Shown: one piece after another, positions 1 through 10,757 of the stretch
Layout of the letters: each line of letters opens with the position of its first letter
How positions within the stretch are numbered: the first letter of the stretch is position 1
NCBI RefSeq assembly: GCF_030445035.2
Contig: NC_092216.1
Span: 13,269,405 to 13,333,404 of the forward strand
Reading direction: 5' to 3'
Length of the DNA stretch: 64,000 nucleotides
Origin: Dasypus novemcinctus
Taxonomy: Eukaryota; Chordata; Mammalia; Cingulata; Dasypodidae
Made by a program: the position numbers and the translations under genes
The notes under the pieces: model-generated
Database searches by the model: none
Told to the model about the DNA's origin: nothing
Seen by the model: the letters and a program-made list of their open reading frames with translations, nothing else

Positions 1-115
1 CAATGAATATGCCACAATGATCAAAGAGGTTGTTGAAGTGGGGGGAGTGGGGTGAGGGGGTGGGGAGTGTATGGAGATCTCATATTTTTTAATGTAACAT
101 TAAAAAAGAAGGAAA
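1..115 (+). mobile_element. L1 3' end (xenarthran-type 3' UTR terminus)
   Basis: This is the last ~115 bases of an L1 3' UTR in sense orientation. The same terminal block appears in reverse at 7.93-8.05, 23.5-23.6, 42.95-43.1 and 60.24-60.35 kb. It holds a G-run cluster at 40-65, then the terminal stretch TCATATTTTTTAATGTAACA and an A-rich tail. The element begins before the window. Confidence 0.8.
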
Positions 116-149
116 AATATAATAAAGTTATTATTAAATAACTGAATTA

Positions 150-702
150 AAAAGAGAAAAGATGGAAAAAATCAAGCATGGACTTAGGGACCTGAATGAT
201 AACACAAAATGCCCAAACTCATGCATTATAGGCATCCCAAACCTATTGATGGAGATGGATGTGCATGTCCAAGAAGCACAACACACCCCAAACAGCATAA
301 ATCCCAAAGGCCCTAATCCAAGGAATGTACTTTTCAAATTATCCCATGCTCAGGACAAAGAGAAAATACTGAAAGGAGCAAGAGAATAGTGAACCATCAT
401 ATACAAGGAAATCGCAATAAGATTTACTGCTGATTTCTCATCAGAAATCACAGAGACAAGAAGGCAGTGGTATGATATAGCTAAGGTACTAAAACAAAAA
501 ATAAAAACAAAATTCCAACTAAGAATACTCCATCTAGCAAACCTGGGATTCAGAAATGATGGAGAGTTCAAAATATTCACCGATAAACTGAAACTAAAGT
601 AGTATGTCAACAAGAAACCTGTCCTTCAAGAAATACTACTGGGAGTTCGGCAGGAGGAAAGAAAAAAAAAAAAAACAGGAGAGACAGAGTTGGAGGAGAG
701 AG
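150..702 (+). pseudogene. L1 ORF1 remnant (nucleic-acid chaperone, C-terminal two thirds)
   Basis: ORF1p is the RNA-binding chaperone of the L1 ribonucleoprotein. The open stretch at 162-389 carries the ORF1p-like run GLRDLNDNTKCPN, then IIGIP and the LFKLSHAQDKEKIL segment, which belong to the RRM and CTD of L1 ORF1p. The next stretch (390-600) is in another frame: a stop follows GARE, and the typical IRFTADFSSET and ARRQW residues are read in a shifted frame. The N-terminal coiled coil is missing because of the 5' truncation. Its tail, rich in E, R and K, is recognisable to about 702. Confidence 0.8.
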
Positions 703-789
703 CAAGAACAACTGAAAACACAAAAAGAAAATAACAACAACATATGGTATACAAAAATCCAAACAAAACATGGATGATGTAAGTAATTC

Positions 790-3700
790 CATTGAGAGGA
801 ATAACATTGAATGTCAATGGATTAAACTCACCTGTGGATAACGAAATATGACATCTGTCTACAAGAAACCCATCATAGACCCAGGGATTCAGGAGGTTGA
901 AAGGGAAGGACTAGAAAACTATCTTACAGGCAAACAATAATCAAAAAAGGGCAGGAGTAGCTATATTAATATCAGACAGAATAAACTTTTAAGGCAAAAC
1001 TCTTGTGAGAGACAAAGATGGACACAATGTATTAGTAAAAGGGATAATCTTTCAAGAAGAAAGAACAATCATAAACATTTATACTTCTAACCAGGGCTCC
1101 TCCAAATACATGAGGCAAACATTGGAAAATCAGAGTGAAGGAATGGATGCTTTTACAATTATAGTGGGCTGTTTTAATACCATCACCATTAGACAGAATA
1201 CATCAAGAGAATCAACAAAGAAACACAGACTTTGAACAATATATTAGAGGAGCTGGGCCTAATAGACATATACAGAACATTACCTCCAAAAAAGGATATA
1301 CCTTTTTCTCAAGTGCACATGGATCATTCTCTAAGATAGACCACATGGTAGGCCACAGAGAATGTCTCCATGAATTCAGGAGATTGAAATCATACAAAGT
1401 AATTTCTCTGGCCACAGTGGAATGAAGCTGGATATCTGCAAGTGCTAGAGACCCAGATTTGATACCAAGATATGGAAGTTAAGCAACACACTCATATACA
1501 AACCGTCAAGGAGGAAATCTTGAAAGACGTCAATAAATACCTTGAAAATAATGAAAATGACAAGAAAACATGTCAGAACTTATGGGATGCCACAAAAGCT
1601 GTTCTGAGTGGAAAATTCATAGCCATAAATATATACATCAAAAAGAAGAGTTAAAATTGAAGACCTAGCTACTCACTTGTAGGAATTAGTAAAGAAACAA
1701 CAAACTAACCACAAAGGAAGAGGAAAGAAAGAAATAACAAAGGTCAGATCAGACCTAAATGAAAGAGAAAATAAGAAAAAAAAAACTTGAAAAAACAATC
1801 AAAATGAAGAGATGGTTCTTGAGAAGATCAATAAAAATTGGCAAACCCTTAGCTAGACTAACAAAGAAAAAGAGAGAGAAGGTGCAAATACACAAAATAT
1901 GAAATCAATACTGATCCCTCAAAAATAAAGAATATCTTAAAAGGATACTTTGAAAAACTAAAAGTCAAAAAGAAGGACGATTTAGAGGAAACAGACAAAT
2001 TCCTGAAAACACATAAGCAGCCTATACTGATGAAAGAAAAAATTGATGATCTCAACAAACCAATCACAATTAAAGAGATAGAATCTGTCATTGAAAACCT
2101 CCCAAACAGGAAGAGTCCTGGACCAGACAGCTTCACAGGTGATTTCTACTAAACATTCCAGAAAGAACTGAGACCAGTCTTGCTTAAATCCTTTCAGAAA
2201 AGTGAAATAGAAGGAACATTGCCTAACTCATTCTATGATACCAATATTACCCTAATATCAAAGCCAAACCAAGACACCTAAAGAAAGGAAAATTACTGGC
2301 CAATATCTGGAGTGAACCTAGATGTGAAAATCTTCAACAAAGTACTTGCTAATCATATTCAACAACACATCAAACAAATCATACACCATGACCAAGTAGG
2401 TTCCATTCCTTTTATGCAAGGATGAAGAAGAAAATCAATTAATGTAATATACCATATAAAGAGATCAAAGGAAAAAATTCACATGATCATATGTATGGAT
2501 GCAGAAAAAGCTTTTGACAAAATACAACATTCTTTCTTGATAACAGCACTGCAAAAGAAAGGAATAGAAGGAAACTTTCTGAACAGTAAAGGGTATGTAT
2601 GGAAAACCCACAGCTAACATCATTTATAATGGTGTTATTATAAAATCTTTCCTTCTAAGATGAGGAAAAAGACAAGGATGTCCACTATCATGCCTCCTAT
2701 TTAACATTGTGTTAGAAGTACTTGATCAAGCACTGAGGCAAGACCAGATATAAAGGCATCCAAATTGGAAAGGAAGAAATCAGAATTTAATGATTTGCCG
2801 ATGACATGACCCTATACATAGAAAGCCCTGAGACATCTACAACAAAGCTTTTAGAACTTATAAAGGAGTTCAGTAAAGTGACAGGTTATATGGTCAATGT
2901 GCAAAAATCAGTAACATTTCTATACACCAATAAAGAGCAATCTGAGGTGGAAATAAGCAACAGACACCACTTAAAATAGTAAATTAAAATAACCAAATAT
3001 CTAGGAATATATTTAACTGAAGGTATAAAAGACTTATACACAGAAAACTACACAACACTGTTCAAGGAAATCAAAGAAGACTTAAATAATGGGGAGAATA
3101 TTCCCTATTCATGGATAAGTACTCTGAATATTAAGATGTCTATCCTACCCAAATGGATCTACCAATTTAATTAATGCCAATAAAAATCAACAGAGTATTT
3201 TTTAAGGAATTAGCAAACCTAACTATGAAATTTATTTGGAAAAGAAAGAGGCCCCAAATAGCCTAAGATATATGGAAAAAGGAAAATGAGATTGGAGGAA
3301 TCATACTACCTGACTTCAAAACATACTACAAAGTTACAATAGTGAAAACAGCTGGATATTGGCACAATGATAGACACACTGACCAATGGAACCAAATTGG
3401 GAGTTCTAAAATAGATCCTCATATATACTATTGCCAGATATTTGACAAGGCTACCAAATCCACTCAACTGGGAGAGTATGGCCTCTTCAACAAATGCTTT
3501 TAGAACAGGATATCCCTATGCAAATGAATGAAAGAGGATTACCATCTCAAACCATACACAAGCATCAATCAAATGGATCAAAGACCTAAATATAAGAGCC
3601 AAGACAATAAAGACCTTAGAAAACTACATAGGGAAAATCTACATGACCTTGTAATAGGAAATGGCTTCAAACAAAACTTCACACAAAAGTAAGAGCAGCA

Positions 3701-4496
3701 AAAAAAAAAAAAAAGATAAATGGGACCTCCTCAGAGGTGCCTTTTGCACCTCAAAGGAGTTTGTCAAGAAAGTGAAAAGACAGCCTATACAATGGAAGAA
3801 AATATTTGGTAACCATTTATCTGTAGTAGGCCATTATCCTGCACATGTAAAGAAATCCTATATCTCAAAAATCAAAAGACAAACAACCCATTAAAAGATT
3901 GGCAAGAGATTTGAACAGATGCTTCTCCAAAGAAGAAATACAAATGGCTAAAATCACATGAAAAGATGCTCAAAATCACTAGGTATTAGGGAAATGCAAA
4001 GCAAAACTACAATAAAATACCATCTTACTCCCATAAGACTATTAAAACAAATGAAAGACTACAAGTTTTGGAGAGGAGGTGGAAGAATAACAAAACTCAC
4101 CCAGTGCTCATGGGAATTCAGAAGGATCCAGCCATTCTGGAGGACAGTTTGGTGGTTTCTCAAAAAACTAGCTATAGATTTGCCTTATGACCCAGCAGAT
4201 CCATTGCTGTGTATATACCCAGAAGAACTGCAATCAAAGACACGAACTCACATATGCACACCAATGTTCACAGAGACATTATTCACGTTACCAAAAGTTG
4301 GAATCAACCCAAATGCCCATCAACAGATGAATGGATAAACAAAACATGGTACATACATACAATGGAATACTACTCAGCTATAAGAAGGAATACAGTACAA
4401 ACACGTGGGATTACATGGATGAATCTTGAGGACCTAGTGTTGAATGAAGCAAGCCGGGTATTGAAGTACAAATACTATATGACCTCTCTGATATGA
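790..4496 (+). pseudogene. L1 ORF2 remnant (endonuclease / reverse transcriptase)
   Basis: ORF2p nicks target DNA and reverse transcribes L1 RNA. Recognisable parts in order: an endonuclease start with LNVNGLNSP near 805 (a deletion follows it); an endonuclease middle block at 1005-1420; a linker at 1470-2000; RT blocks including GPDSFTGDFY near 2120 and a preserved FADD catalytic motif near 2795-2806 in one frame; and a C-terminal region at 3661-4496 with the QPFWRTVW and INKTWYIHTMEYYSAIRRN signatures. The terminal stop is at 4494-4496. Frames change repeatedly, so no full product is possible. Confidence 0.85.
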
Positions 4497-5510
4497 AATA
4501 AGTAAACCAAGCTGTCTCGGACAGCTAGAGGCTGGAAGATAGGCTTGTAGGAAATTGTGGGGGAAAGGAAGGTTGTGAGCTGCTCACTACATGGGTGAAA
4601 TCTATGACTAAATGGAGGTAAGAAGTTGTATAGGGAATGGATAAGATGGGGGCATAAGGTTACTACTGGGTGGGACTTTGCAGACTTGATGGGGCTAAGG
4701 TTGGCAGGATGGGTCGGATAGCCAAAGTAATTGAGGGGAGGGTTGGGAAATAGATGAACAGGGGAGATTGCTGCATATAAGGTTGAAACTATAATGTTGT
4801 GATAACTCTTTGGAAAATATAATAAGGAATGGTTACTTGTTTATGGTGCTTAAAGGGGGACATCTGGCACAAGGGCACACTTCTAGGGAGGGTATGTGTG
4901 CTCATCTTGTCATAGTGTGTCACATCACTGGATGGAGACCCATACAATGTGTGGGAAGGTGTACCCAAATCCCTGGGAGGCCTGATGTTCTCAGAGGGAA
5001 GGGTGTCTCAAGAGCAAATTGGTGATTCCCAATGTGGTAGGACAGTGTAGGATGTCAGGCCCTCAGGATTGCTGCAAGAATCTGTGACTTTGGTCCTTTA
5101 AGCAGTGAAGCTTGGTTATCACTGTGGGCCCTAAGGGGAAGGGGAGAGAGGAATAGAATAGGGTAGATAGGTAATAGAATAGGGTAACTGTGGGGGTGGG
5201 GGGGAGAGGAATGCAAATGTTCTACAAGATTGAGCAATGATTGATATAGGACAAATTAAATTTCACCAAAAATTTATTAAAGTCTATAGGCTAAAATGTA
5301 AACCATAATGGAAATCAAAATGGAACCATGGTTGGTAGTTTTGTTTCAATAACTATACATCAGCTACAGCAAATATAACATGGACATGTAAAAAGATCAT
5401 TGTTGGGGAAGGGAGAAAAGGATTTGATGTTGGATATATGGGAGTTCCCTAAATTTTATATATGATTTTACTGGGATTTAAAACTTTTTTGGAAACAAAA
5501 TTCTTTTAAA
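4497..5510 (+). other. 3' UTR of the 130-5510 L1
   Basis: Non-coding stretch after the ORF2 stop. It starts with the AAGTAAACCAAGCTG motif, which is mirrored on the minus strand near 10742-10755 in the full-length L1, so the UTRs are homologous at their start. It has several G-runs (for example 4546-4560, 4640-4740, 5190-5205) typical of L1 3' UTRs. Confidence 0.7.
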
Positions 5511-6745
5511 AAGCAAAAAAGGATGAAGACACTGAGGAAAGAATGAAAGAAATTGCCTTGCCACTGTATGTACAAAGCAACACCTATGACAGTGATTAAA
5601 GGCAAAATGTCAAAAGCAAAATTTTATGGTATTTTTCTTCTTTTTTTAATGCCACAATTAATTTTACTTATTTTTTTTCTAAATTGGCATATATTCTATT
5701 CCTAAACTTTAAAACTTTCATTACTATTTAATTTTCCTAATTATTGAATTTAATAATATATTGGGCTTCATTTTGAAGAAGCTTTGGACCACAGAGAGGT
5801 TCAACTATGGCAGGGGAGGAACACTGATGTGGGCTTTTATTGATGAGGGACACCCAGCAGGATCCTAAGGCTTTTGTGGCCCATTTACCATTGAGGGCTC
5901 TGCCTCTGCCTTTTCTTCTGGAATGTCTTTGGGGTTCTAACTCTGTTATCTCCAAATCCAAGTGGTGTATCTCACTGGATGTGTCACTTAGATTTCCATT
6001 CTCTTTCTCAAGATAAAAAGGTACCTGAAGTGATACCCTCTGTAGAGCATCCTTAACAAGAAGAATTGACCTTTCTGGAATCCAAAAGCTTGCCTCCTAG
6101 TGATTGGAGATACTTGAGTTCCTGAGGGGAAAAAAAAAAAAGAGACATCCTTGCTTTAGCCTTGTGTGTGTGTGTGCATATGTTATATGTGGGTTGATTG
6201 AGGGGAAATACTGATGGGTGGGTCTGAAAGCATATATAAGAACCAGAGGAAATAAAAACCCAATTGAAGGACTCTGGGACTCTGGAAGATTATGCATTTC
6301 AAAGGGTACACCTTGTGGAATTTCACATCAAGTCAGAGGCTAAGGAAAAGTGTGACACCTGCTGCTTCTTTAATGTTTCTCCCTCTCTCCTGCTGGGGGG
6401 AGCTCATATTGCTTGGGAAGGGGGTGAGGGGTGGCCAGATGATGTCAGAATATGGTGGCAATAGCAAAGCCTCTGAGGCATCTGCTGAGCCCCAGTGGGC
6501 AGGAGGGCAAGGTAATGACTCAAAGTGGAGCGAATTTTTCCACAGTGCCACTCACAAGGTGGAGAACTAAGCAGGTTTGGTGAAGAATCGATTTGACCCA
6601 AAAAGTAGTGGCTGGAATCTTTCTTTTTGTTCTCCAATTAAACCAAGAAACAAACTCTCTCACTTTGCTTCTATAATGCAGTTCCCAAGTGTTTTGATTA
6701 AGGCATATATCTCCTTTATTTAGATATTTAATTTCTCTTATCATC
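5511..6745. other. No gene; weak antisense L1 3' UTR traces
   Basis: The block at about 5740-5990 resembles the antisense L1 3' UTR seen at 9712-9800 (similar CTTC...GAAGAAGCT...GACCACAG spacing), so it is probably an old L1 tail on -. From 5990 to 6745 I see a short GT run at 6164-6175 and nothing I can assign. Confidence 0.4.
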
Positions 6746-7000
6746 AGTTTAGACATATTCAGTGTTTAAGTCTTGCCATTTTTTTGTCAAATTTATCCCT
6801 AATAATTTACATATTTTAATGCTATTTTAAATGGTATTTTAAAGTTTCAATTTTTTCTTATTCATTGCTTGTTTATAGATAAAAAATGCAGAAAAAGATG
6901 ATGGATTTTTTCAAATGCCTTTAAAGAGCCAGTTGAGATGATCTTGTAGTTTTTGCCCTTTGAGTTGTTAATGTGGTGTATTACATTAATAGATTTTTTC
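6746..7000 (-). mobile_element. Old L1 ORF2 fragment
   Basis: Antisense L1 ORF2 text is recognisable: the stretch around 6785-6885 (ATTTATCCCTAATAATTTAC and on) and the block at 6930-6995 (GATGATCTTGTAGTTTTTGC, then TTAATGTGGTGTATTACATT) match the reverse complement of the L1 RT region. It is strongly diverged, consistent with an ancient L1M-type copy. Confidence 0.65.
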
Positions 7001-7920
7001 TTTTCAAACTTATAAAAATGAAGTTATTCATACATGAACATGCAGAAACAGTGAGTGTATAGTAAAAGTTGTGAACTTACCAAACAAACATACATGACAT
7101 AATATAGTGGTCCCACACATTACTTTGCCACCAATGCCATCCATTGTTGTAAAACAATTGTTACAAGCTTTGAAAGAGCATCGTCAAAACATGACTACAC
7201 AATGGAGTGGTGTCTTGGTGAAGGGTTGCTCTATGGGAATTCTATACATGTGTATGATTGTTTTAAAGTTCACAACTTCTGTTATAAATACATATATTTT
7301 ATATTTTTACATAAATCATTACTACATTACTACTCAACAGGGTGCTGTGTTGGTGAAGGGTATTGTAAGGGAATTTTACAACATGTGCATGATTGTTTTG
7401 CAAGTTCACTACTTCCATAATAAAAAAAAGTATGTATAAAAAATATTCCTACCTATAGTCAATATCTCACATTTGGTGTATTTTCCCCTCAACCCACCGA
7501 GTTAATGACACTGTGTATCAGTGTTACATATTTGTTATAGTCCATGAGAGAATGTTCTCACAGTTGTCTTGTTAACCGCATTTCCCCTTCCACCACAGGA
7601 TTCACTGTGTTATACAGCCCTATGCTTTTTACAATCCATTCAGAGTATATACTCAGTGGCTCTTATATTCAACACAAATTTGTACTGTCATCCCTAAGTC
7701 TAATTTAGAATGTTTTCAGTACCCCAAAAGGAAAAATCCTATACCCCTTTATACCCTGCTATCATTGCCTCTTACAATTGATAGAATATCTTCTTTGACA
7801 ATGCTGCAAAAAATTTACTATATTACTGTTAACTATAATCTTTAAGTTACATTAGTTGTTGTTTTCCTGTGTATCACTATACACAATATATATTAAAAGG
7901 AAGAACACTATTGTACTTAC
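7001..7920 (-). mobile_element. Old L1 3' UTR-like segment with an internal duplication
   Basis: It resembles the antisense L1 3' UTR blocks at 38.15-38.9 kb (shared layout: CATACATGAACATGCAGAAA..., ...CTCAGTGGCTCT..., ...AGAATGTTTT...CCAAAAGGAA...). It lies just outside the polyT start of the next L1. A ~135-bp imperfect tandem duplication is listed separately. Confidence 0.5.
7188..7440. repeat. Imperfect ~135-bp tandem duplication
   Basis: Two diverged copies start near 7190 and 7325. Both contain TTGGTGAAGGG (7215-7225 and 7350-7360, period 135), then GGGAATT, a CATG-TG-ATGATTGTTTT block, an AAGTTCAC-ACTTC block and ATAA. The spacer parts are AT-rich and less conserved. Confidence 0.7.
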
Positions 7921-7986
7921 ACTCTTTTTTTATTTATTCATTTTTTAAAAAAATATTATATTCAAAAAATATGAGGTCCCCATTCA

Positions 7987-8014
7987 CCCCCACTGCCCCC
8001 ACCCCACCACTCCC
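7987..8014 (-). promoter_or_regulatory. G-quadruplex motif near the L1 3' end
   Basis: On - there are four G-runs of 3-5 bases separated by short loops (C-runs on + at 7987-7991, 7996-8000, 8002-8005 and 8012-8014). The same motif sits at the same distance from the L1 terminus at 40-65 (+) and 43013-43043 (-). Confidence 0.6.
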
Positions 8015-10543
8015 ACCACAGTAACACTCTCCCCCATCATAATGACACATCCGTTGTATCTGGTACATATCTGGGCATCGCTGCACCCCATGGCCAGTGG
8101 TCCACACCATAACCCATACTCTCCCACGTGCCATCCAGTGGGCCATGGGAGGACATACAATGCCTGGCAATTGTCCCTGGAGCACCACCCAGGACAACTC
8201 CAAGTCCTGAAATTGCCTCCACATCTCATCTCTTCCTTCCATTCCCTGCACCCAGCAGCCACCATGGTCACTTTTTCCACACCAATGCCACATTTTCTTG
8301 AGTATTAACCACAATAGTTCATGAATAGAATATCATAAGTCCACTCTAATCCTTACTATTTTCCTCCGTCCTGTGGACTTTGGCTTGGTTGTGTTCCCTC
8401 CACATCTATGTCAAGAGGGGGCTTAGATTCCACATGGATACTGGATGCAATCCTCCTGCTTTCAGTTGTAGGCACTCTAGGCTCCATGGTGTGGTGATTG
8501 ACATTCTTCAACTCCATGTTAGCTAAGTGGCGTAAGTCCAATATATCAGAGTTTAGGAGCTGAAGTCTGTTGAGGCTCAGGACCGGACCTGGCTATCATA
8601 TTGTCAGTCCAAAGATTCAAATCCCCTAGATATATCTTAAGCCCCAGCACCAACTACAATTCCAGGAAAGTAGCATGAAAGGCTGGTGAAAAGAGATCAC
8701 ATCTGAGTCTAGCTCCATCATGCAGAAACACCAATTCCAAAGAAGGGCCAACTGACATGGCAGTGAACTCCATCTGCCATGACCATAAAACCTGTGGGTC
8801 TCTTTAGGCCCTCAAAAGAACCAATACCTGGGGTTGTATCTACTTTATCTGTCTCTGAGACTCCGCTCATGTGTGCATAAGGGCAATCCTTCTGACAACG
8901 TCCAGACTCTTTTTTAGAGACTCATAGCCATATAAACTCATTTGTCCTTTCCATTTCCCCCTTAATTTAGGTCAACAGCATTTTAAATTCCTGTTAGTAT
9001 ATGTAGACAGGGATATTCTGCTGGTCCGTGTTGAACCTTTAATTCAAGGTCATTTTCTAGTTACGTCATCAGCTGGTACTTGGTAGTGATCCCCCGGTGC
9101 CAGGGAGGCTCATCCCTGGGTGTCATGTCCCACTCTGGGGTGAAGGCATTGCATTTACATGCTGAGTTTGGCTTCGAGACTGGCCACATTTGAGTAACAC
9201 AGAGACTGTCAGGAGGGAACTCCTAGGCACAGTGCTGCTCTAGGCCTTGTTCTTATTTCAGGTGTATAGGCTCACAAGCATAGTCATTAGTATCAGGGGC
9301 TAACTGTTGGACCCTCATTCCTTCCTGGTCCTTGCTGTTGCACCCGGGGAACTGCTGCTGCTCCCCTAGGGACCACGACATAGCACCCCTGGCTAGGAAC
9401 CAAGTACCCCCCAGCTATTGTTTTTAATTGTTTCCACTATGAGTATATCCAAACATTTCTATGCACCCTGAACACATGCCCTGTATAACTCCCTGTCAAC
9501 CATATGTTCCCTGTCAATAACATCCCATACCAGTATTCCTCCGCTGCCTTTGTTAACCACTATGTGATCCAAAACTTCCTGAGAAGTGAAGCCCAATATA
9601 ATGCCAGGTTCCCTTAATAGTAAAATGGAATATAGCAATGAGTTTAAAGGTTAGATATAGTATAAATATCGATTTGGAAAAATTCTACATCCTATCTTTT
9701 TCTTTTCTTTTTTCCTAATTATTGAGCTTCTCTTCACAAGAGCTGTAGATCACAGTAATTCATATATACATTATAGAGTACTCCCACATATCAATTATAA
9801 AACCTTTTCCCTTCCACAGCGATAATCTTTTAACTTATTCATACCATAGTTCCTGAAACTGATGTACGGATATTGAGACAATAGCTTTCAAACAAGGTAA
9901 CATTTGTGTTTACGTTGTGGTTTATAATTTAGGTTATACAATTTTCTAAATTTTTAGTTATCTTATGTTTTACATTATGGTTTACATTATTAGTCTGTCA
10001 ACCCCTATATGTTTTTGGTGTAATATTACATGTTTTAGATCCATCCTTGTGTACTCTTGTGAAATACTTCTTTTGCCCTCACAGTTATGTTGGTTCCATC
10101 TATTCAATATCTATTTCCCCCTCCCCGTGGGGCCCACAGTGACAGTCAGTCTTCATTTCTTGAGGAGCCATGTTCAGAGATACTTGCAATAGTGTTGAGG
10201 GCTTGACTTGCTCAACTGCCCTAATACCCTGGGAGCCACCCTTTCTCTTGAGAGATCCAGTTCCCTCTATTTGATGGCATTAGTCCTCCCCAGGATGTGG
10301 ATCTAACTTCACTCTTATTATATGGGTCTCTACCCAATGGTATATCCCACTCTGGCAAAATGAGCATTCACATATTCCCTAGGAGTCTGTCCTACATCAG
10401 ATAATCCCCTTTAAGTATTTTAAACAGGTAATTTTCCTAATTATATTTTGAAAAGGTTTTCTCAACATTATACGCTCAACCAACACTTGACAATCTCCTA
10501 TGTATGTTGCCCCACCCTCCCCCCAATTTCTTGGGCAATATTA

Positions 10544-10590
10544 CCCATCCACCCATCCCTAGCCCCCCTCAAACCCCCAAAGCCCCACCC
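10544..10590 (-). promoter_or_regulatory. G-rich tract in proximal L1 3' UTR
   Basis: C-runs on + (CCC, CCC, CCC, CCCCCC, CCCCC, CCCC, CCC) with loops of one to seven bases give a quadruplex-capable tract on the L1 sense strand, ~170-215 bases after the ORF2 stop. A G-rich tract in the 3' UTR is a known general feature of mammalian L1. Confidence 0.6.
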
Positions 10591-10757
10591 AAAGGTAACC
10601 CTATGCCCCCATTTTATCCCTTTCTTGTACATATACTTTCCTCCAGCTTATCATAGATTTCACCCATGTAGATGTCAGCTTACATCCTTCTTCTACTCCC
10701 CGATTTCCTGTAAGCCTATCTTCTAGTCACTAGGTCTCTGAGGCAGCTTGGTTTACT

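Larger units (their letters stand above)
130..5510 (+). mobile_element. LINE-1 element, 5'-truncated inside ORF1
   Basis: A long L1 copy on + starting within ORF1, followed by the ORF2 endonuclease, reverse transcriptase and C-terminal region, and a ~1-kb 3' UTR with G-rich stretches (4545-4760 and around 5190). The 3' end near 5510 is A-rich. Both ORFs are broken by many stops and frameshifts, so it is a dead copy. It lies directly after another L1 3' end (1-115), so this L1-L1 junction is either nested or side by side. The 3' UTR is much shorter than that of the minus-strand L1 at 7925-16140, which suggests a different subfamily or an internal deletion. Confidence 0.85.
7925..10757 (-). other. 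Long 3' UTR of the minus-strand L1
   Basis: About 2.8 kb without coding signal. The distal half (7925-9690) resembles the long 3' UTR of ancient mammalian L1M elements as I remember them (a block with GGTGCCAGGGAGGCTCATCC near 9098-9120). The proximal half has C-rich runs on + at 10510-10592, that is, G-runs on the L1 sense strand. The insertion at 42936-43570 contains both 7931-8490-like and 9677-9733-like sequence in one copy, which supports a single continuous transcript across this UTR. Confidence 0.7.

Noticed and set aside
8042..8308. Open frames on both strands in 7.9-8.3 kb
   Set aside because: They fall in the L1 3' UTR; the same frames recur at 43.0-43.3 kb because of the repeat, not because of coding.
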